DNA from: Thermoplasmata archaeon
GTDB lineage: Archaea; Thermoplasmatota; Thermoplasmata; Lutacidiplasmatales; UBA184
Direction of reading: 5' to 3'
Length of the DNA stretch: 64,000 bases
NCBI GenBank assembly: GCA_021798415.1
Contig: JAJZGO010000001.1
Span: 26,229-90,228, forward strand
The notes below the pieces were generated by a model that saw nothing but the letters and a program-made list of their open reading frames with translations, had not been told where the DNA came from and made no database searches. Positions 32,237-41,364 of this stretch are shown here, in pieces (positions within the stretch are counted from its first letter, which is position 1; each line of letters starts with the position of its first letter). Made by a program: the position numbers and the translations under genes.

Positions 32237-33328
32237 CTAGCTCGAACCGGTCGCGTCGCCCACCGCGGGAGGCCGCGACGCCGACCGGAAGTGCTGCTGG
32301 AGCACCCCCGCGCCGATCACGAGGCCGAACCCCGCGACGATCAACCCGACGATGAGCGGCAGCTGCGAGGGGCGGCTGATCCCTTCGAGGTACCGGACGA
32401 GGTAGACGATCCCGAAGCTCACGCACCCGATCCCGACGATCGAGGTCGTGGCGACCAGGAACGAGCGGGGGAAGCGCCCGCGGGAGAACATCCGTCGGAT
32501 CGCCCGACCGCTTTCCCAGACGAGGGCGCCGAGGACCCACCAGATGAGCCCCGAGTCGAGGAAGAGGAGGATCCGGTCGAGCGGCGGCGCCGTGCTCGCG
32601 TAATAGGCGTTGTACCCCGAGAGGAACCCGACGCCGACCAGCGCGATCGCGAAGAGGCCGAAGCCGAACGCGACCGACCCCTGGCGGACGTCGGTCGAGG
32701 CGCTGCGCACCGAATCGATGATCGCCTCGTCGATGTCGAACGTCCAGAAGATGAGGTAGACCCCGAGGACGACCGCGAGGCCGATCACGCCCCAGAGGAG
32801 CACCCCGCCCGCGGCCGCGAGGCCGAGGATCAAGAGAACGAGGGCGAACGGGAGGACGGTCTTCGCGCGAAGCTTCGGGTCCTTGAGGGCGCGCACGAGC
32901 GTGTAGTACGTCGACTCGATGCTCGCGTTCTGCCGCACGAAGACCCGGCGGACGCCGTCGACGCGGACGCGCGACGCGAGGATCGGGAAGAGGAACTCGT
33001 CCTCCGCCCCGTCGCTGACGAGGTAGCTCGACGTCGCGCGGACGCGGTCGAGCACGTGGTCGAACTGGTCGGCGACGCGGCGGTCGGAGAGGACCCCGAC
33101 CTTCGGCGAGCCGGTGAGGATGCAGACTTCGCACTCCTCGCCCGCACCCCGGAGCTCGTCGAGCAGGCTCACCGCCGCGAAGATCGCGTTCGTGTCCGAG
33201 TCCTCCGGGTCGACCGTCCCGAGGCGGACCGCGGCGTCGAGGACGTCCGCGCGGCCGACGACCGGTCCGACCACGCCGGCCTTGCGGCCCAGGTCGTCGT
33301 CCCGGTCGATGCACACGACGAGTCGCAT
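32237..33328 (-). CDS. DUF373 family membrane protein
   Basis: This 363-residue protein matches DUF373, an archaea-specific family. The cytosolic N-terminal domain (VVCIDRDDDLGRKAGVVGP, then DPEDSDTNAIFAAVSLLDEL and VCILTGSPKVGVLSDRR) looks like a nucleotide- or metal-binding Rossmann-like domain. It is followed by about six membrane helices from residue 155 to 345. Function is unknown in the family. It is convergent with the phosphoribosyltransferase gene and divergent from proS. A GTTAAGCC element about 30 bases upstream may be its TATA box. Confidence 0.82.
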   Translation of the reverse strand: MRLVVCIDRDDDLGRKAGVVGPVVGRADVLDAAVRLGTVDPEDSDTNAIFAAVSLLDELRGAGEECEVCILTGSPKVGVLSDRRVADQFDHVLDRVRATSSYLVSDGAEDEFLFPILASRVRVDGVRRVFVRQNASIESTYYTLVRALKDPKLRAKTVLPFALVLLILGLAAAGGVLLWGVIGLAVVLGVYLIFWTFDIDEAIIDSVRSASTDVRQGSVAFGFGLFAIALVGVGFLSGYNAYYASTAPPLDRILLFLDSGLIWWVLGALVWESGRAIRRMFSRGRFPRSFLVATTSIVGIGCVSFGIVYLVRYLEGISRPSQLPLIVGLIVAGFGLVIGAGVLQQHFRSASRPPAVGDATGSS

Positions 33329-33469
33329 GGCCCCTTCAATATGGTGGGCTCAGGGCTTAACAACTTGCGTGCACTCCGACCGACGCGCCGAGGGTCCCGG
33401 AGGGGCTCCGGGGGCCGGGTCCGACCGGTCCCGCCGGCGGGGCGAGCTCCGGCCACGGACGCCTATACG

Positions 33470-33478
33470 CTTATACTC
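33470..33478 (+). promoter_or_regulatory. TATA box of proS
   Basis: The sequence cttatactc lies 26-34 bases upstream of the proS ATG. A related run, ctatacg, precedes it at 33463-33469. Confidence 0.65.
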
Positions 33479-33503
33479 CCCGGCCTCCCCTTCCGACGCT
33501 CTC

Positions 33504-34931
33504 ATGGCCGACCTGCCCGACAAGGGGACGGCGTTCATCGACTGGTACCTCGCCGTCGTCGAGGAGGCCGGGCTCACCGACAAGCGCTACGGCGTCAAGG
33601 GGATGAACATCTGGACCCCGTACGGGTTCCTCGCGCGCCGCCACCTCGACGCCGTCCTCGTCCGGGAGATCGAGGCGACCGGCTCGCAGCCGGTCGAGTT
33701 CCCCACGCTGATCCCCGAGACCGAGTTCGCGAAGGAGAAGGAGCACATCAAGGGGTTCGACGAGCAGGTCTTCTGGGTCACGAAGGGCGGGAGCTCGACG
33801 CTCGACGTCCCGCTCGTCCTCCGGCCCACGAGCGAGACCGCGATCTACCCCGTCTTCGCGCTCTGGGTCCGGTCCCACCGGGACCTCCCGCTCAACCTCT
33901 ACCAGATCGTGAACGTCTTCCGCTACGAGACGAAGACGACGCGGCCGTTCCTGCGGGTCCGGGAGATCCACTTCTTCGAGGAGCACACGTGCCAGGTCGA
34001 CGAAGCCCACGCGACCGAGCGGCTGCGCTCGAACCTCGGCGCCTTTCGCCAGATGGCGGCGGCGCTCGCGCTCCCCTACGTCGCCGTGCGTCGCCCGGAC
34101 TGGGACAAGTTCCCCGGGGCGCACTCCTCCGTCGCTTTCGACATCCCGGTCGGAGGCGGCCGCACGCTCCAGATCGGCAGCATCCACCACTACCGGGACA
34201 ACTTCGCCGGACCGTACGGTATCCGGTACGAGGCGGCCGACGGGAGCCAGAAGCTCGTCCACCAGACGACGTTCGGGCTATCGGAGCGGCTCCTCGGGGC
34301 GGTCGTCGCCGTCCACGGGGACGCCAAGGGGGCGGTCTTCCCGACCTCGATCGCTCCGTACGAGGTCGTGATCGTGCCGATCCCCTCGGCGGAGGCGGGG
34401 GACGCGCCCCTCGCCGCGGCCCGCGAGCTCGCCGAGCGGCTGCGCCGCGCGGGCCGCCGGGTCCGCCTCGATGACGGTGACGAGCGACCCGGGGCGAAGT
34501 ACTACCGCTGGGAGCTGCGCGGCGCGCCGTTGAGGCTCGAGGTCGGCCGCCGGGAGGCCGAAGGAAGGGTCGCGACCGCTGTCGACCGCCTCGGCCACCG
34601 CGACCGCATCCCGTTCGACGCGCTCGAGAACGACGTCGCCCGTCGGCTCGCCGAGTTCGACCGGAGCCTCGCCGCACGCGCCCGCGCCGCCTTCGAGGAG
34701 GCGTTCGTGCTCGTCGCCCGGCTCTCGGAGCTCGCCGGATCGACCCGGGTCGGTGTCCTCTCCTGGTGCGGGAGCGAGGAGTGCGGCCACAAGGTCGAGG
34801 CCGCGGTCGAGGGCGCGCTCCTCGGGACGCCCGAGGAGGGCCTCCCGATCCCGGTCGGCGAGCCCGGCCCGTGCGTCGGATGCGGGTCGACGGCGGGGGT
34901 CCGCTGGGCCCTCGCCGGGCGGCCGCTCTAG
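33504..34931 (+). CDS. proS: Prolyl-tRNA synthetase, archaeal/eukaryotic type
   Basis: This 475-residue class II synthetase charges tRNA-Pro. Motif 2, FRYETKTTRPFLRVREIHFFEEHT, and the proline-binding RPTSETAIYP are clear. Motif 3 ends in the VHQTTFGLSERLLGAV region. An anticodon-binding domain follows (about 285-390), and the C-terminal domain holds cysteines in WCGSEECGHK and CVGCGS that would bind zinc, as in archaeal-type ProRS. No INS editing domain is present. The start ATG 33504 is the first codon before family homology and has a well-spaced TATA box. The larger open frame upstream is antisense to DUF373. Confidence 0.95.
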   Translation: MADLPDKGTAFIDWYLAVVEEAGLTDKRYGVKGMNIWTPYGFLARRHLDAVLVREIEATGSQPVEFPTLIPETEFAKEKEHIKGFDEQVFWVTKGGSSTLDVPLVLRPTSETAIYPVFALWVRSHRDLPLNLYQIVNVFRYETKTTRPFLRVREIHFFEEHTCQVDEAHATERLRSNLGAFRQMAAALALPYVAVRRPDWDKFPGAHSSVAFDIPVGGGRTLQIGSIHHYRDNFAGPYGIRYEAADGSQKLVHQTTFGLSERLLGAVVAVHGDAKGAVFPTSIAPYEVVIVPIPSAEAGDAPLAAARELAERLRRAGRRVRLDDGDERPGAKYYRWELRGAPLRLEVGRREAEGRVATAVDRLGHRDRIPFDALENDVARRLAEFDRSLAARARAAFEEAFVLVARLSELAGSTRVGVLSWCGSEECGHKVEAAVEGALLGTPEEGLPIPVGEPGPCVGCGSTAGVRWALAGRPL

Positions 34932-34935
34932 CGCC

Positions 34936-35193
34936 TCAGCGGGACGGTGCCTGCGGCGCCGGAGGGTTCGGCAGGACGAGCCACATGCCGGCGAGGCCGA
35001 AGAGGAGCATGGTGATGACGACGGCGTAAACGCCGTTGTCGATCCAGACCCCGAAGGAGACGCCCCACCAAACGTAGAACCCCGCCGCGAGGACCACGAG
35101 GCCGGCGAACCCCCAGAACGTCGCCTTGCGCGCGGTCGACATTTCGAGCGGACGGCGGGCGGCCGACGGGACGGCGGCGGGAGCTTCGGCCAT
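34936..35193 (-). CDS. Small two-helix membrane protein, unknown function
   Basis: This 85-residue protein has two membrane helices, about residues 25-45 (ATFWGFAGLVVLAAGFYVWW) and 55-74 (VYAVVITMLLFGLAGMWLVL), and a Pro-rich C-terminus. I recognise no named family. GGTTATCTAA lies about 25-33 bases upstream as a TATA element, supporting it as a real gene. It is convergent with proS, whose stop is only four bases away. Confidence 0.6.
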   Translation of the reverse strand: MAEAPAAVPSAARRPLEMSTARKATFWGFAGLVVLAAGFYVWWGVSFGVWIDNGVYAVVITMLLFGLAGMWLVLPNPPAPQAPSR

Positions 35194-35343
35194 GCGCGCC
35201 GCCGACTCGGGGGCCGTTAGATAACCCTTGCGGAACCGACGGACCGGCGCGCGGTCGACCGGCCGCGGACGCCCGGACGGTGGACCGGCGCCGGACGTGC
35301 GGGTCGGTAGGGATTTAACCTCCGCCGGCGACTAGACGGTCCC

Positions 35344-36945
35344 GTGGTCGCGCACCGGCCCGAGACCGCGCACGCCGGCGGGCCGGAGCCGGCCTCCGCC
35401 CTCGACGGGATCAACCCGGAGCAGCACCGGATCCTCGCGTACGCGAGCGCGATCGGCCCCGAGTTCGACTTCACCCTCCTCGCGACCGCGATGGGGATCG
35501 ACGAGGAAGTTCTCTCCGAAGAGGTCGAGCGCCTCGTCCACCTCGGCCTCTTGCGCGAGCGCCCCGGCGGCGAGCGGTTCGCCTTCGTCGAGGAGGCCGC
35601 GCGGGCGCGCATCTACCGCTCCCTCACCGAGAGCCGGCTGCGCGTCCTCCACCGAAAGATCGCGGAGGTCCTCGAGCGGACGCACCCGGACCCGCCTCCC
35701 GAGGTCCTCGCCGAGCTCGGCCGACACTACTTCCTCGGGAAGGTACCGTCGAAGTCGTACGAGTACAACCGCCGAGCGGCCGAACTCGCCCGCTCCCAGG
35801 ACGCCCCGGACGTGGCCGCCCACCACCTCCAGCGCGCCCTCCTCGACCTGGTCGCGCTCGGCGGCGACCGGCGCCGCGAGCGGGCCGAGCTCGCGGAGGC
35901 GCTCGGCGACCTCGCCTACTCGACCGGCGACTTCTCAGCCGCGGACCGGTCGTACCGCGAAGCGCTCGAGCTTCTCGGGAACGACGAGCCACCGCTGCGC
36001 GCCCGCCTTCTGCTGGCCCGCGCCGAGATCGCCCGCGAGGGCCTCAACGTCGACCGCGCGGTCGAAGGCGCGCTGGCGGCCCAAGAGCTGTTCGAGGAGG
36101 CGGGCGACCGAATCGGGGTCGCCCAGACGTTCCGCCTGTTGGGCCGCCTCGAGTTCCAGCGCGGCGCCTACCGCGAGGCGCTCGAGGAGAGCATGCGGGC
36201 CCTCGACCAACTCGCGCCGGGCGAAGCCCCGAGGTTCCTCGGCCGCCTCTCGATCGACATCGGCAACTCGTTCGCCCTCCTCGGCCAAGAGGTCCGCCCG
36301 GTCGCGATCGAATGGTACGAGCGGGCGGTCGCGCGGCTCCGGGAGGCCGGCGACTGGACCGAGCTCGCCCGGGCGTACCACAACCTCGGGGTCGCGGTCG
36401 GGGAGACGCACCCGCAGGACGGGCTCGACTACCTCGAACGAGCCCGAGAGGCGGCCGAACGCGCGCACGACCCCCGGTCGACGGGCCGCGCGCTCCTCTC
36501 GGGCGTCGAGATGCGCCTCGCGCTCGGCGACCTCGAGGAGGCGTCGCGGGACAACGAGCAGGCCGGTCGGCTTCTCGCGCGCCTCGGCGACGACCTCGGC
36601 AACGAGCAGGTCGCGGTCAACCGCGGCCGGATGGCCGAAAAGCGGGGACAGTGGGACGAAGCCGAGCAGGCCTACGCCCACGCCGCCGACATGTGCCGTC
36701 GGCTGAAGCTTCCCGCGGACCAGGCCGAGGTCGAGTTCTACCTCGCCCGACTCCGACATAAGACGCGGGACCGCGAGGGCGCCCGCCGAGCCTACCGCGC
36801 GGCCGCCGAGCTCGGGCTCCCGACGGTGCGCCCCCACCTCGCCTCGGCGTTCGAGGACCTCGGCCGCCAGCTTGACGAGCCCTCCTCCTCCCAGGATCCT
36901 CCCGAATCCGCGGCGGACCGGCCCCCCCGGCGCGGGGACGACTAG
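35344..36945 (+). CDS. TPR-repeat protein, ATPase-less relative of the next gene
   Basis: This 533-residue protein begins with a winged-helix-like region (RILAYASAIGPEFDFTLLAT, EEVERLVHLGLLRE, ARARIYRSLTESRLRVLHRKIAEVLE; about 28-110) and then carries about eight tetratricopeptide repeats. The first 240 residues align in order with residues about 310-540 of the neighbouring AAA-ATPase protein (LTYAAVLGREFRFATLAA, ...SLTETRRRILHQKIG...), but the ATPase domain is absent. Such wHTH-TPR modules in STAND proteins bind ligands and hold the ATPase off. It may act as a partner or adaptor. The start is GTG 35344. The second gene begins 22 bases later. Confidence 0.8.
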   Translation: MVAHRPETAHAGGPEPASALDGINPEQHRILAYASAIGPEFDFTLLATAMGIDEEVLSEEVERLVHLGLLRERPGGERFAFVEEAARARIYRSLTESRLRVLHRKIAEVLERTHPDPPPEVLAELGRHYFLGKVPSKSYEYNRRAAELARSQDAPDVAAHHLQRALLDLVALGGDRRRERAELAEALGDLAYSTGDFSAADRSYREALELLGNDEPPLRARLLLARAEIAREGLNVDRAVEGALAAQELFEEAGDRIGVAQTFRLLGRLEFQRGAYREALEESMRALDQLAPGEAPRFLGRLSIDIGNSFALLGQEVRPVAIEWYERAVARLREAGDWTELARAYHNLGVAVGETHPQDGLDYLERAREAAERAHDPRSTGRALLSGVEMRLALGDLEEASRDNEQAGRLLARLGDDLGNEQVAVNRGRMAEKRGQWDEAEQAYAHAADMCRRLKLPADQAEVEFYLARLRHKTRDREGARRAYRAAAELGLPTVRPHLASAFEDLGRQLDEPSSSQDPPESAADRPPRRGDD

Positions 36946-36967
36946 GGCGCTCCGGGGGAAGAGGTTC

Positions 36968-39382
36968 ATGACCCGGGGGCCCACGTCGACCCGCTCGGCC
37001 GCCCCGCCCCTTTTCGGCCGCGACGAGGCGCTGAGCGAGGTAGACGAGCTGCTCGCCCGGGCGGCCGGGGGCGCGGGGGGCGGGCTGCTCCTCGTCGGAG
37101 CCGACGGGATCGGCAAGAGCCACCTCCTCCGGGCAACGGCCGAGCGGGCCCGCGCCCGGGGGTTCCGGGTCCGGACGGGACGCGCCCTCCCCGAGGAGCT
37201 CCCGACGCCGTTCTCCCTCGTCCGGGACCTCCTTGACGCCCCTCCCGACGACGACCGTCGGACGGGCGCGTCGCCCGGGAACGGCGACTCGATCGCCGCG
37301 CTGCTCGCGCCGCTAGCGGTGCCGGTCGCGGTACCCGAACGGGGCCGAACGGACCCCGGCTCGTCGGACGAGCTCGAACGTCTGCTCGCTCCCCTCGGGA
37401 ACACCGTGGTCGAAGGGCTCGGTGCGAGCCGCGAGGAGCTTCTCGGCCGGCTCGAGGACCGCTTCCGCGACCTGGCCCGGCGCGGACCGCTCCTGCTCGC
37501 CGTCGACGACCTCGACCTCGCCGACGCGTCGTCCCTCGAGTTCCTGAAGCGCCTCGCGACCGCCCTCCCCGAGACCTCCCTCGCCCTGATCGCCACGCTC
37601 GGCCCGCGGCCCCGGGTCCCGTCGGGGACGGCCACGGCGGTCGAAGCCCTCGTTGGGACCGCTTCGCTCCGCTCGGTCACGCTAGGCCCGCTATCGGTCG
37701 TCGAGGTCACGGAGCTCGTCCGGTCGATCCTGGGAGGCGCCGACCCGGACCCGCAGGAGGTGTTGCGCTGGCACGCCGAGACCGAGGGGAATCCCCTCTT
37801 CGTCGAGCAGGTCGTGCGCGCCGCGACCGGCTACGGACCGTCCGCCGCGTCGGACCCCGCGACCGGGCCGCAGACGCTCACCGAGGTGCTCGTCGGGCGG
37901 GTCCGGGCGCTCGGGGAGACGGAGCGACGCCTGCTCACCTACGCGGCCGTCCTCGGCCGGGAGTTTCGCTTCGCGACCCTCGCTGCCGTGTCGGGTATGG
38001 GCGAGGAGAAGGTGACGGAGCACCTCGACCGTCTCGTCCAGAGCGGCCTCGTGCGCGAGAAGGAGGACGAGGTCTACGAGTTCCTTTCCGAGGCCGTCCG
38101 CTCGGAGGTCTACACCTCCCTCACCGAGACCCGTCGCCGCATCCTCCACCAGAAGATCGGCCGGGCGCTCGCCGCCACGCCGGGGACGAGCGACGCCGAG
38201 CTCGCCCGGCAGTTCTACCTCGGGCGGGACGACGCCCGGGCGGTCGAGTACAACCTGCGCGCCGCCCAGAGCGCGACGCGCGCGTTCGCGTTCGAGACGG
38301 CCGCGGCGCACCTCGCCCGGGCGCTCGAGGCCCAGCGTCGCCACCACCCCCCCGACCGTCGCGCCGAGGTCCGGCTCTTGACGGAGCTCGGACGGCTCTG
38401 GGACGAGGTCGGCGACCTGCCGCGCTCGGAAGGGGTCCTCGGCGAGGCGCTCGACCTTGCGCGGGGCGAATCGGGGCTCGACCTCGAGGTCGGCCGCGCG
38501 CTCCTCGGGCTCGCGCAGACACGGTGCGACAAGAGCGACTACGACGGCGCGGAGGCCCTCGTGACCGAGGCGTCCGCGCTCCTCGTCCAGGTCGGCACGC
38601 CGCGCGACCGCCTCGCCGCGCACCGCGTCGCCGGCGTCGTCTTCTGGCGGCGGGGCGACCTCGAGCGGGCGGAGCACCACCAGCGGGCCGCGCTCGAGAT
38701 CGCCGAGGAGGAAGGGACCCCGCTCGAAAGGGGGCACGCGCTCGTCGACGTCGCGAACACGATGGTGCCCGCGGGCCGCGCGCGGTTCGAGCCGGCCCTC
38801 GCCCTCTACGCCCGCGCCGCCGAACTGTTCCGAACGGTCGGGGACCACGGCGCCCGGGCGAGGGTGCTGATGAACCGGGCCGTCCTCGAGTACGGTGCCG
38901 GACGGACCGAGGAGGCGTTCCGGGACCTCGCGACGGCGATCGACGCGGCCGAGCGCTCGCGCTCGCCGATCTGGATCGGGTACTGCCAGCTCAACTTCGC
39001 CCAGTGGCACGCGGAGCTCGGGCGGCCCGCCGTCGCACGGCCGGCGCTCGAGCGGGCCGCCCAAGTGCTCGCCCCGACCGGCGACCGGCTGAGCGAGCAG
39101 CAGGTCGCGATGACCCGCGGGATGATCGCGGAGGCCGAGGGCGCGCTCGACGTCGCGGAGGAGCGGTACGAGGAGGCGCTCGCCCTCGCCCGAGAGATGC
39201 GGATGGCCTCCGAACTCTGCGAGATGCTCTTTCGCATGGCGCAGCTCGCGCACGAACGGGGCGACGACCCCGAGGCCCGCGCCCGCCTCGGCGAGGCCCG
39301 GGCGGCGGGGCTCGTCGACCACCGGCCCGACTTCGCCCCCCGGCTCGCCGCGCTCGAGAAAGCGCTCGAGCCCGTTCCGTGA
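36968..39382 (+). CDS. STAND/AAA-type ATPase with wHTH and TPR repeats
   Basis: This 804-residue protein has an N-terminal AAA_16-like ATPase: PLFGRDEALSEVDELL, Walker A GADGIGKSHLL near residue 48, and Walker B LLLAVDDLDLAD near 178. A lid and winged-helix region follows (ERRLLTYAAVLGREFRFATLAA, LVQSGLVREKEDEVYEF), then about ten tetratricopeptide repeats to the C-terminus. This is the architecture of MalT/AfsR-like STAND switches, but no C-terminal LuxR DNA-binding domain or N-terminal effector domain is visible. The start ATG 36968 has agaggttc just upstream. It is in tandem with an ATPase-less paralogue. Confidence 0.85.
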   Translation: MTRGPTSTRSAAPPLFGRDEALSEVDELLARAAGGAGGGLLLVGADGIGKSHLLRATAERARARGFRVRTGRALPEELPTPFSLVRDLLDAPPDDDRRTGASPGNGDSIAALLAPLAVPVAVPERGRTDPGSSDELERLLAPLGNTVVEGLGASREELLGRLEDRFRDLARRGPLLLAVDDLDLADASSLEFLKRLATALPETSLALIATLGPRPRVPSGTATAVEALVGTASLRSVTLGPLSVVEVTELVRSILGGADPDPQEVLRWHAETEGNPLFVEQVVRAATGYGPSAASDPATGPQTLTEVLVGRVRALGETERRLLTYAAVLGREFRFATLAAVSGMGEEKVTEHLDRLVQSGLVREKEDEVYEFLSEAVRSEVYTSLTETRRRILHQKIGRALAATPGTSDAELARQFYLGRDDARAVEYNLRAAQSATRAFAFETAAAHLARALEAQRRHHPPDRRAEVRLLTELGRLWDEVGDLPRSEGVLGEALDLARGESGLDLEVGRALLGLAQTRCDKSDYDGAEALVTEASALLVQVGTPRDRLAAHRVAGVVFWRRGDLERAEHHQRAALEIAEEEGTPLERGHALVDVANTMVPAGRARFEPALALYARAAELFRTVGDHGARARVLMNRAVLEYGAGRTEEAFRDLATAIDAAERSRSPIWIGYCQLNFAQWHAELGRPAVARPALERAAQVLAPTGDRLSEQQVAMTRGMIAEAEGALDVAEERYEEALALAREMRMASELCEMLFRMAQLAHERGDDPEARARLGEARAAGLVDHRPDFAPRLAALEKALEPVP

Positions 39383-39420
39383 CCCCCACCGTTATGGCGG
39401 GAGGCTGAGTGGGCGGGGGG

Positions 39421-40215
39421 ATGGCCGACGCGAGCCCGCCCGGGCGGACGGCACCGGACGGCTCGCCCTACCCGGACCGCTCGGCCCCGACGTTCGAGCG
39501 GGACGTGCGTCGGATGTTCACGCACATCGCCGCCCGCTACGAGTGGTTCGACCACGTCGCGTCGCTCGGGAACGACTACCTGTGGCGCCCGCGCGCGATC
39601 TGGGACCTCGACCGCTTCCGCGACGACCGTCCCGTCCGGCGGGTCCTCGACGTCGGCTGCGGGACGGGCGAGCTCGCCCGGCTCGTCGCGCGCCACTACG
39701 CCGGCGCCCGCGTCTTCGCGTCGGACTTCACGCGCGCGATGGTCGTGAAGGCCGAGGAATCCGCCCGGCGGCACGGCGAGCGACCGAGCCTCGACTTCGG
39801 TCGGGCGAATGCGCTCCGGCTCCCGTTCGCCGACGGGGCGTTCGACCTCGTGACGAACGCGTTCGTCGCCCGGAACCTCTCGGACCTCGGCGGGGCGCTC
39901 GCCGAGATGCGCCGGGTGCTGCGTCCGGGGGGGGTCCTGCTCACCCTCGAGATCACGGAACCGGTCTCGGCCTCGTTCGGGCGGGTCTTCCACGCCTACT
40001 TCGACCGGGTCGTGCCGTGGCTCGGCGCCGCGGTATCGAGCGCCGGGCCGTACCGCTACCTGCCCGAGTCGCTCAAGACGCTCCCGTCGCGTTCCGCCTT
40101 CCTCGCGACGCTCGCGGCGAGCGGGTTCGGCCGCACGGCGGCGCTCCCGCAGTCCTTGGGGATCGTCACGACGTTCCTCGCGGCCGCGGGGCCGCCCGCC
40201 CCCCAAAGCCGTTAA
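39421..40215 (+). CDS. ubiE: UbiE/MenG-type quinone methyltransferase
   Basis: This 264-residue methyltransferase matches the UbiE/MenG family that methylates demethylmenaquinone. The opening VRRMFTHIAARYEWFDHVASLGNDYLWR is the family signature, motif I is VLDVGCGTGELA, and VTNAFVARNLSDLGGALAEMRRVLRPGG corresponds to the conserved 'fglRNv.d...al.E..RVLkPGG'. With the UbiD-UbiA pair at 59-62 kb this supports menaquinone synthesis. I chose ATG 39421; GTG 39409 is also in frame. The gene lies 38 bases after the STAND ATPase and 24 bases before the aminotransferase. Confidence 0.88.
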   Translation: MADASPPGRTAPDGSPYPDRSAPTFERDVRRMFTHIAARYEWFDHVASLGNDYLWRPRAIWDLDRFRDDRPVRRVLDVGCGTGELARLVARHYAGARVFASDFTRAMVVKAEESARRHGERPSLDFGRANALRLPFADGAFDLVTNAFVARNLSDLGGALAEMRRVLRPGGVLLTLEITEPVSASFGRVFHAYFDRVVPWLGAAVSSAGPYRYLPESLKTLPSRSAFLATLAASGFGRTAALPQSLGIVTTFLAAAGPPAPQSR

Positions 40216-40239
40216 ACCCGCCGTGCGCCGTCTCGGGCC

Positions 40240-41364
40240 GTGTCGACCCCGTTCGACGCGTTCGGGTACGCGCGCGCCCGGCCCGGTGAGATCGCCTGGC
40301 TGAGCCAGAACACGAACCACCTGGTTCCGCCGGAGGTCGTGCGCGGGGCGCTCGAGGAGGCGGTCCGCGCGCGCCGGTACGAGGGGTACCCGGTGGCGGC
40401 GGGCGACCCCGAGCTCCTCGACCTCGTCACCGCGGACTTCGGCCTCTCGGGCGCCCGAACCTACCTCACGGGCGGAGGCACCGAAGCGCTCTACATGACC
40501 GCCCGGGCGCTCCTCGGCGCGGGCGACGAAGTGATCGCCTCCGACCCGAGCTACCTCATCATCCACCGGTTCGTCGAGCTCTCCGGGGCGCGGACGAAGA
40601 ACCTCGACATCTACGCTCCGCCGTGCCGGCTCACCGCCGAACGGATCTCGGAGGCCATCGGGCCCCGCACGAGGATGATCCTCCTCATCGATCCTTTGAA
40701 CCCGCTCGGGAGCGGCTATGCGCGCGACGAGGTCCGCGCGATCGCCGAGGTCGCCCACGACCGCCACCTCTTCCTGCTCAACGACGTGACGTACCGCGAC
40801 TTCTCCGACGGCCACGCCCTCGCGGCGGAGTTCGCGCCCGAGGAGACGGTGACGGTCTGGTCGCTCTCGAAGAACTGCGGCCTCGCGGGACTGCGCGTCG
40901 GAGGGTACCTCGCCTCGCCCGAGCTCGGGGCGAAGATCGCACGGTTCAACACGAACGACCTCGGCATCAACGTCCTCGCGCAGGCCGCCGGCCGGGCCGC
41001 GCTCGCGACGAAGCCCCGGTGGATCGGGAACGTCGTCCGCCAGACGCGCGCGAACGGGGCTCGGGTCCGCGAGGTCGTCGGCGGGGTCGAGGGGACGCAC
41101 CTCCTCGTCTACCCGTCGCGGGCGAACATGATGGCGATCGACATCGCGGCGACGGGCCTATCGCCCGAGGTGGTCCAGGAGGACCTTCTGCGCCGGCACG
41201 GCGTCTTCCTGCGCGCCGGCAACTACCTTTCCCCGACGCACGGCGGGCGGTTCATCCGGATCTCCTTCTCGAACCCGCCGGCCGACCTCGAGCGGTTCGC
41301 GGCGGCGTTCCCCGAGACCATCGAGCGGCTGCGCGCCGACCGCCCGGCCGCCCGAGCGGCGTAG
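40240..41364 (+). CDS. Class I/II aminotransferase
   Basis: This 374-residue fold-type I PLP enzyme shows the PLP lysine in SLSKNCGLAGLRVGG, the LTGGGTEALYMTARALL helix, the DPLNPLGSG strand (family NPxNPxG) and RFIRISFSNP near the C-terminus with the substrate-carboxylate arginine. It transfers amino groups between an amino acid and a 2-oxo acid; specificity is unknown, with histidinol-phosphate, aspartate or aromatic types all possible. The start is GTG 40240 with a GTTAAACCC element 23-31 bases upstream, inside the end of ubiE. Its 3' end overlaps the taw2 frame by 207 bases in the convergent direction. Confidence 0.88.
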   Translation: MSTPFDAFGYARARPGEIAWLSQNTNHLVPPEVVRGALEEAVRARRYEGYPVAAGDPELLDLVTADFGLSGARTYLTGGGTEALYMTARALLGAGDEVIASDPSYLIIHRFVELSGARTKNLDIYAPPCRLTAERISEAIGPRTRMILLIDPLNPLGSGYARDEVRAIAEVAHDRHLFLLNDVTYRDFSDGHALAAEFAPEETVTVWSLSKNCGLAGLRVGGYLASPELGAKIARFNTNDLGINVLAQAAGRAALATKPRWIGNVVRQTRANGARVREVVGGVEGTHLLVYPSRANMMAIDIAATGLSPEVVQEDLLRRHGVFLRAGNYLSPTHGGRFIRISFSNPPADLERFAAAFPETIERLRADRPAARAA

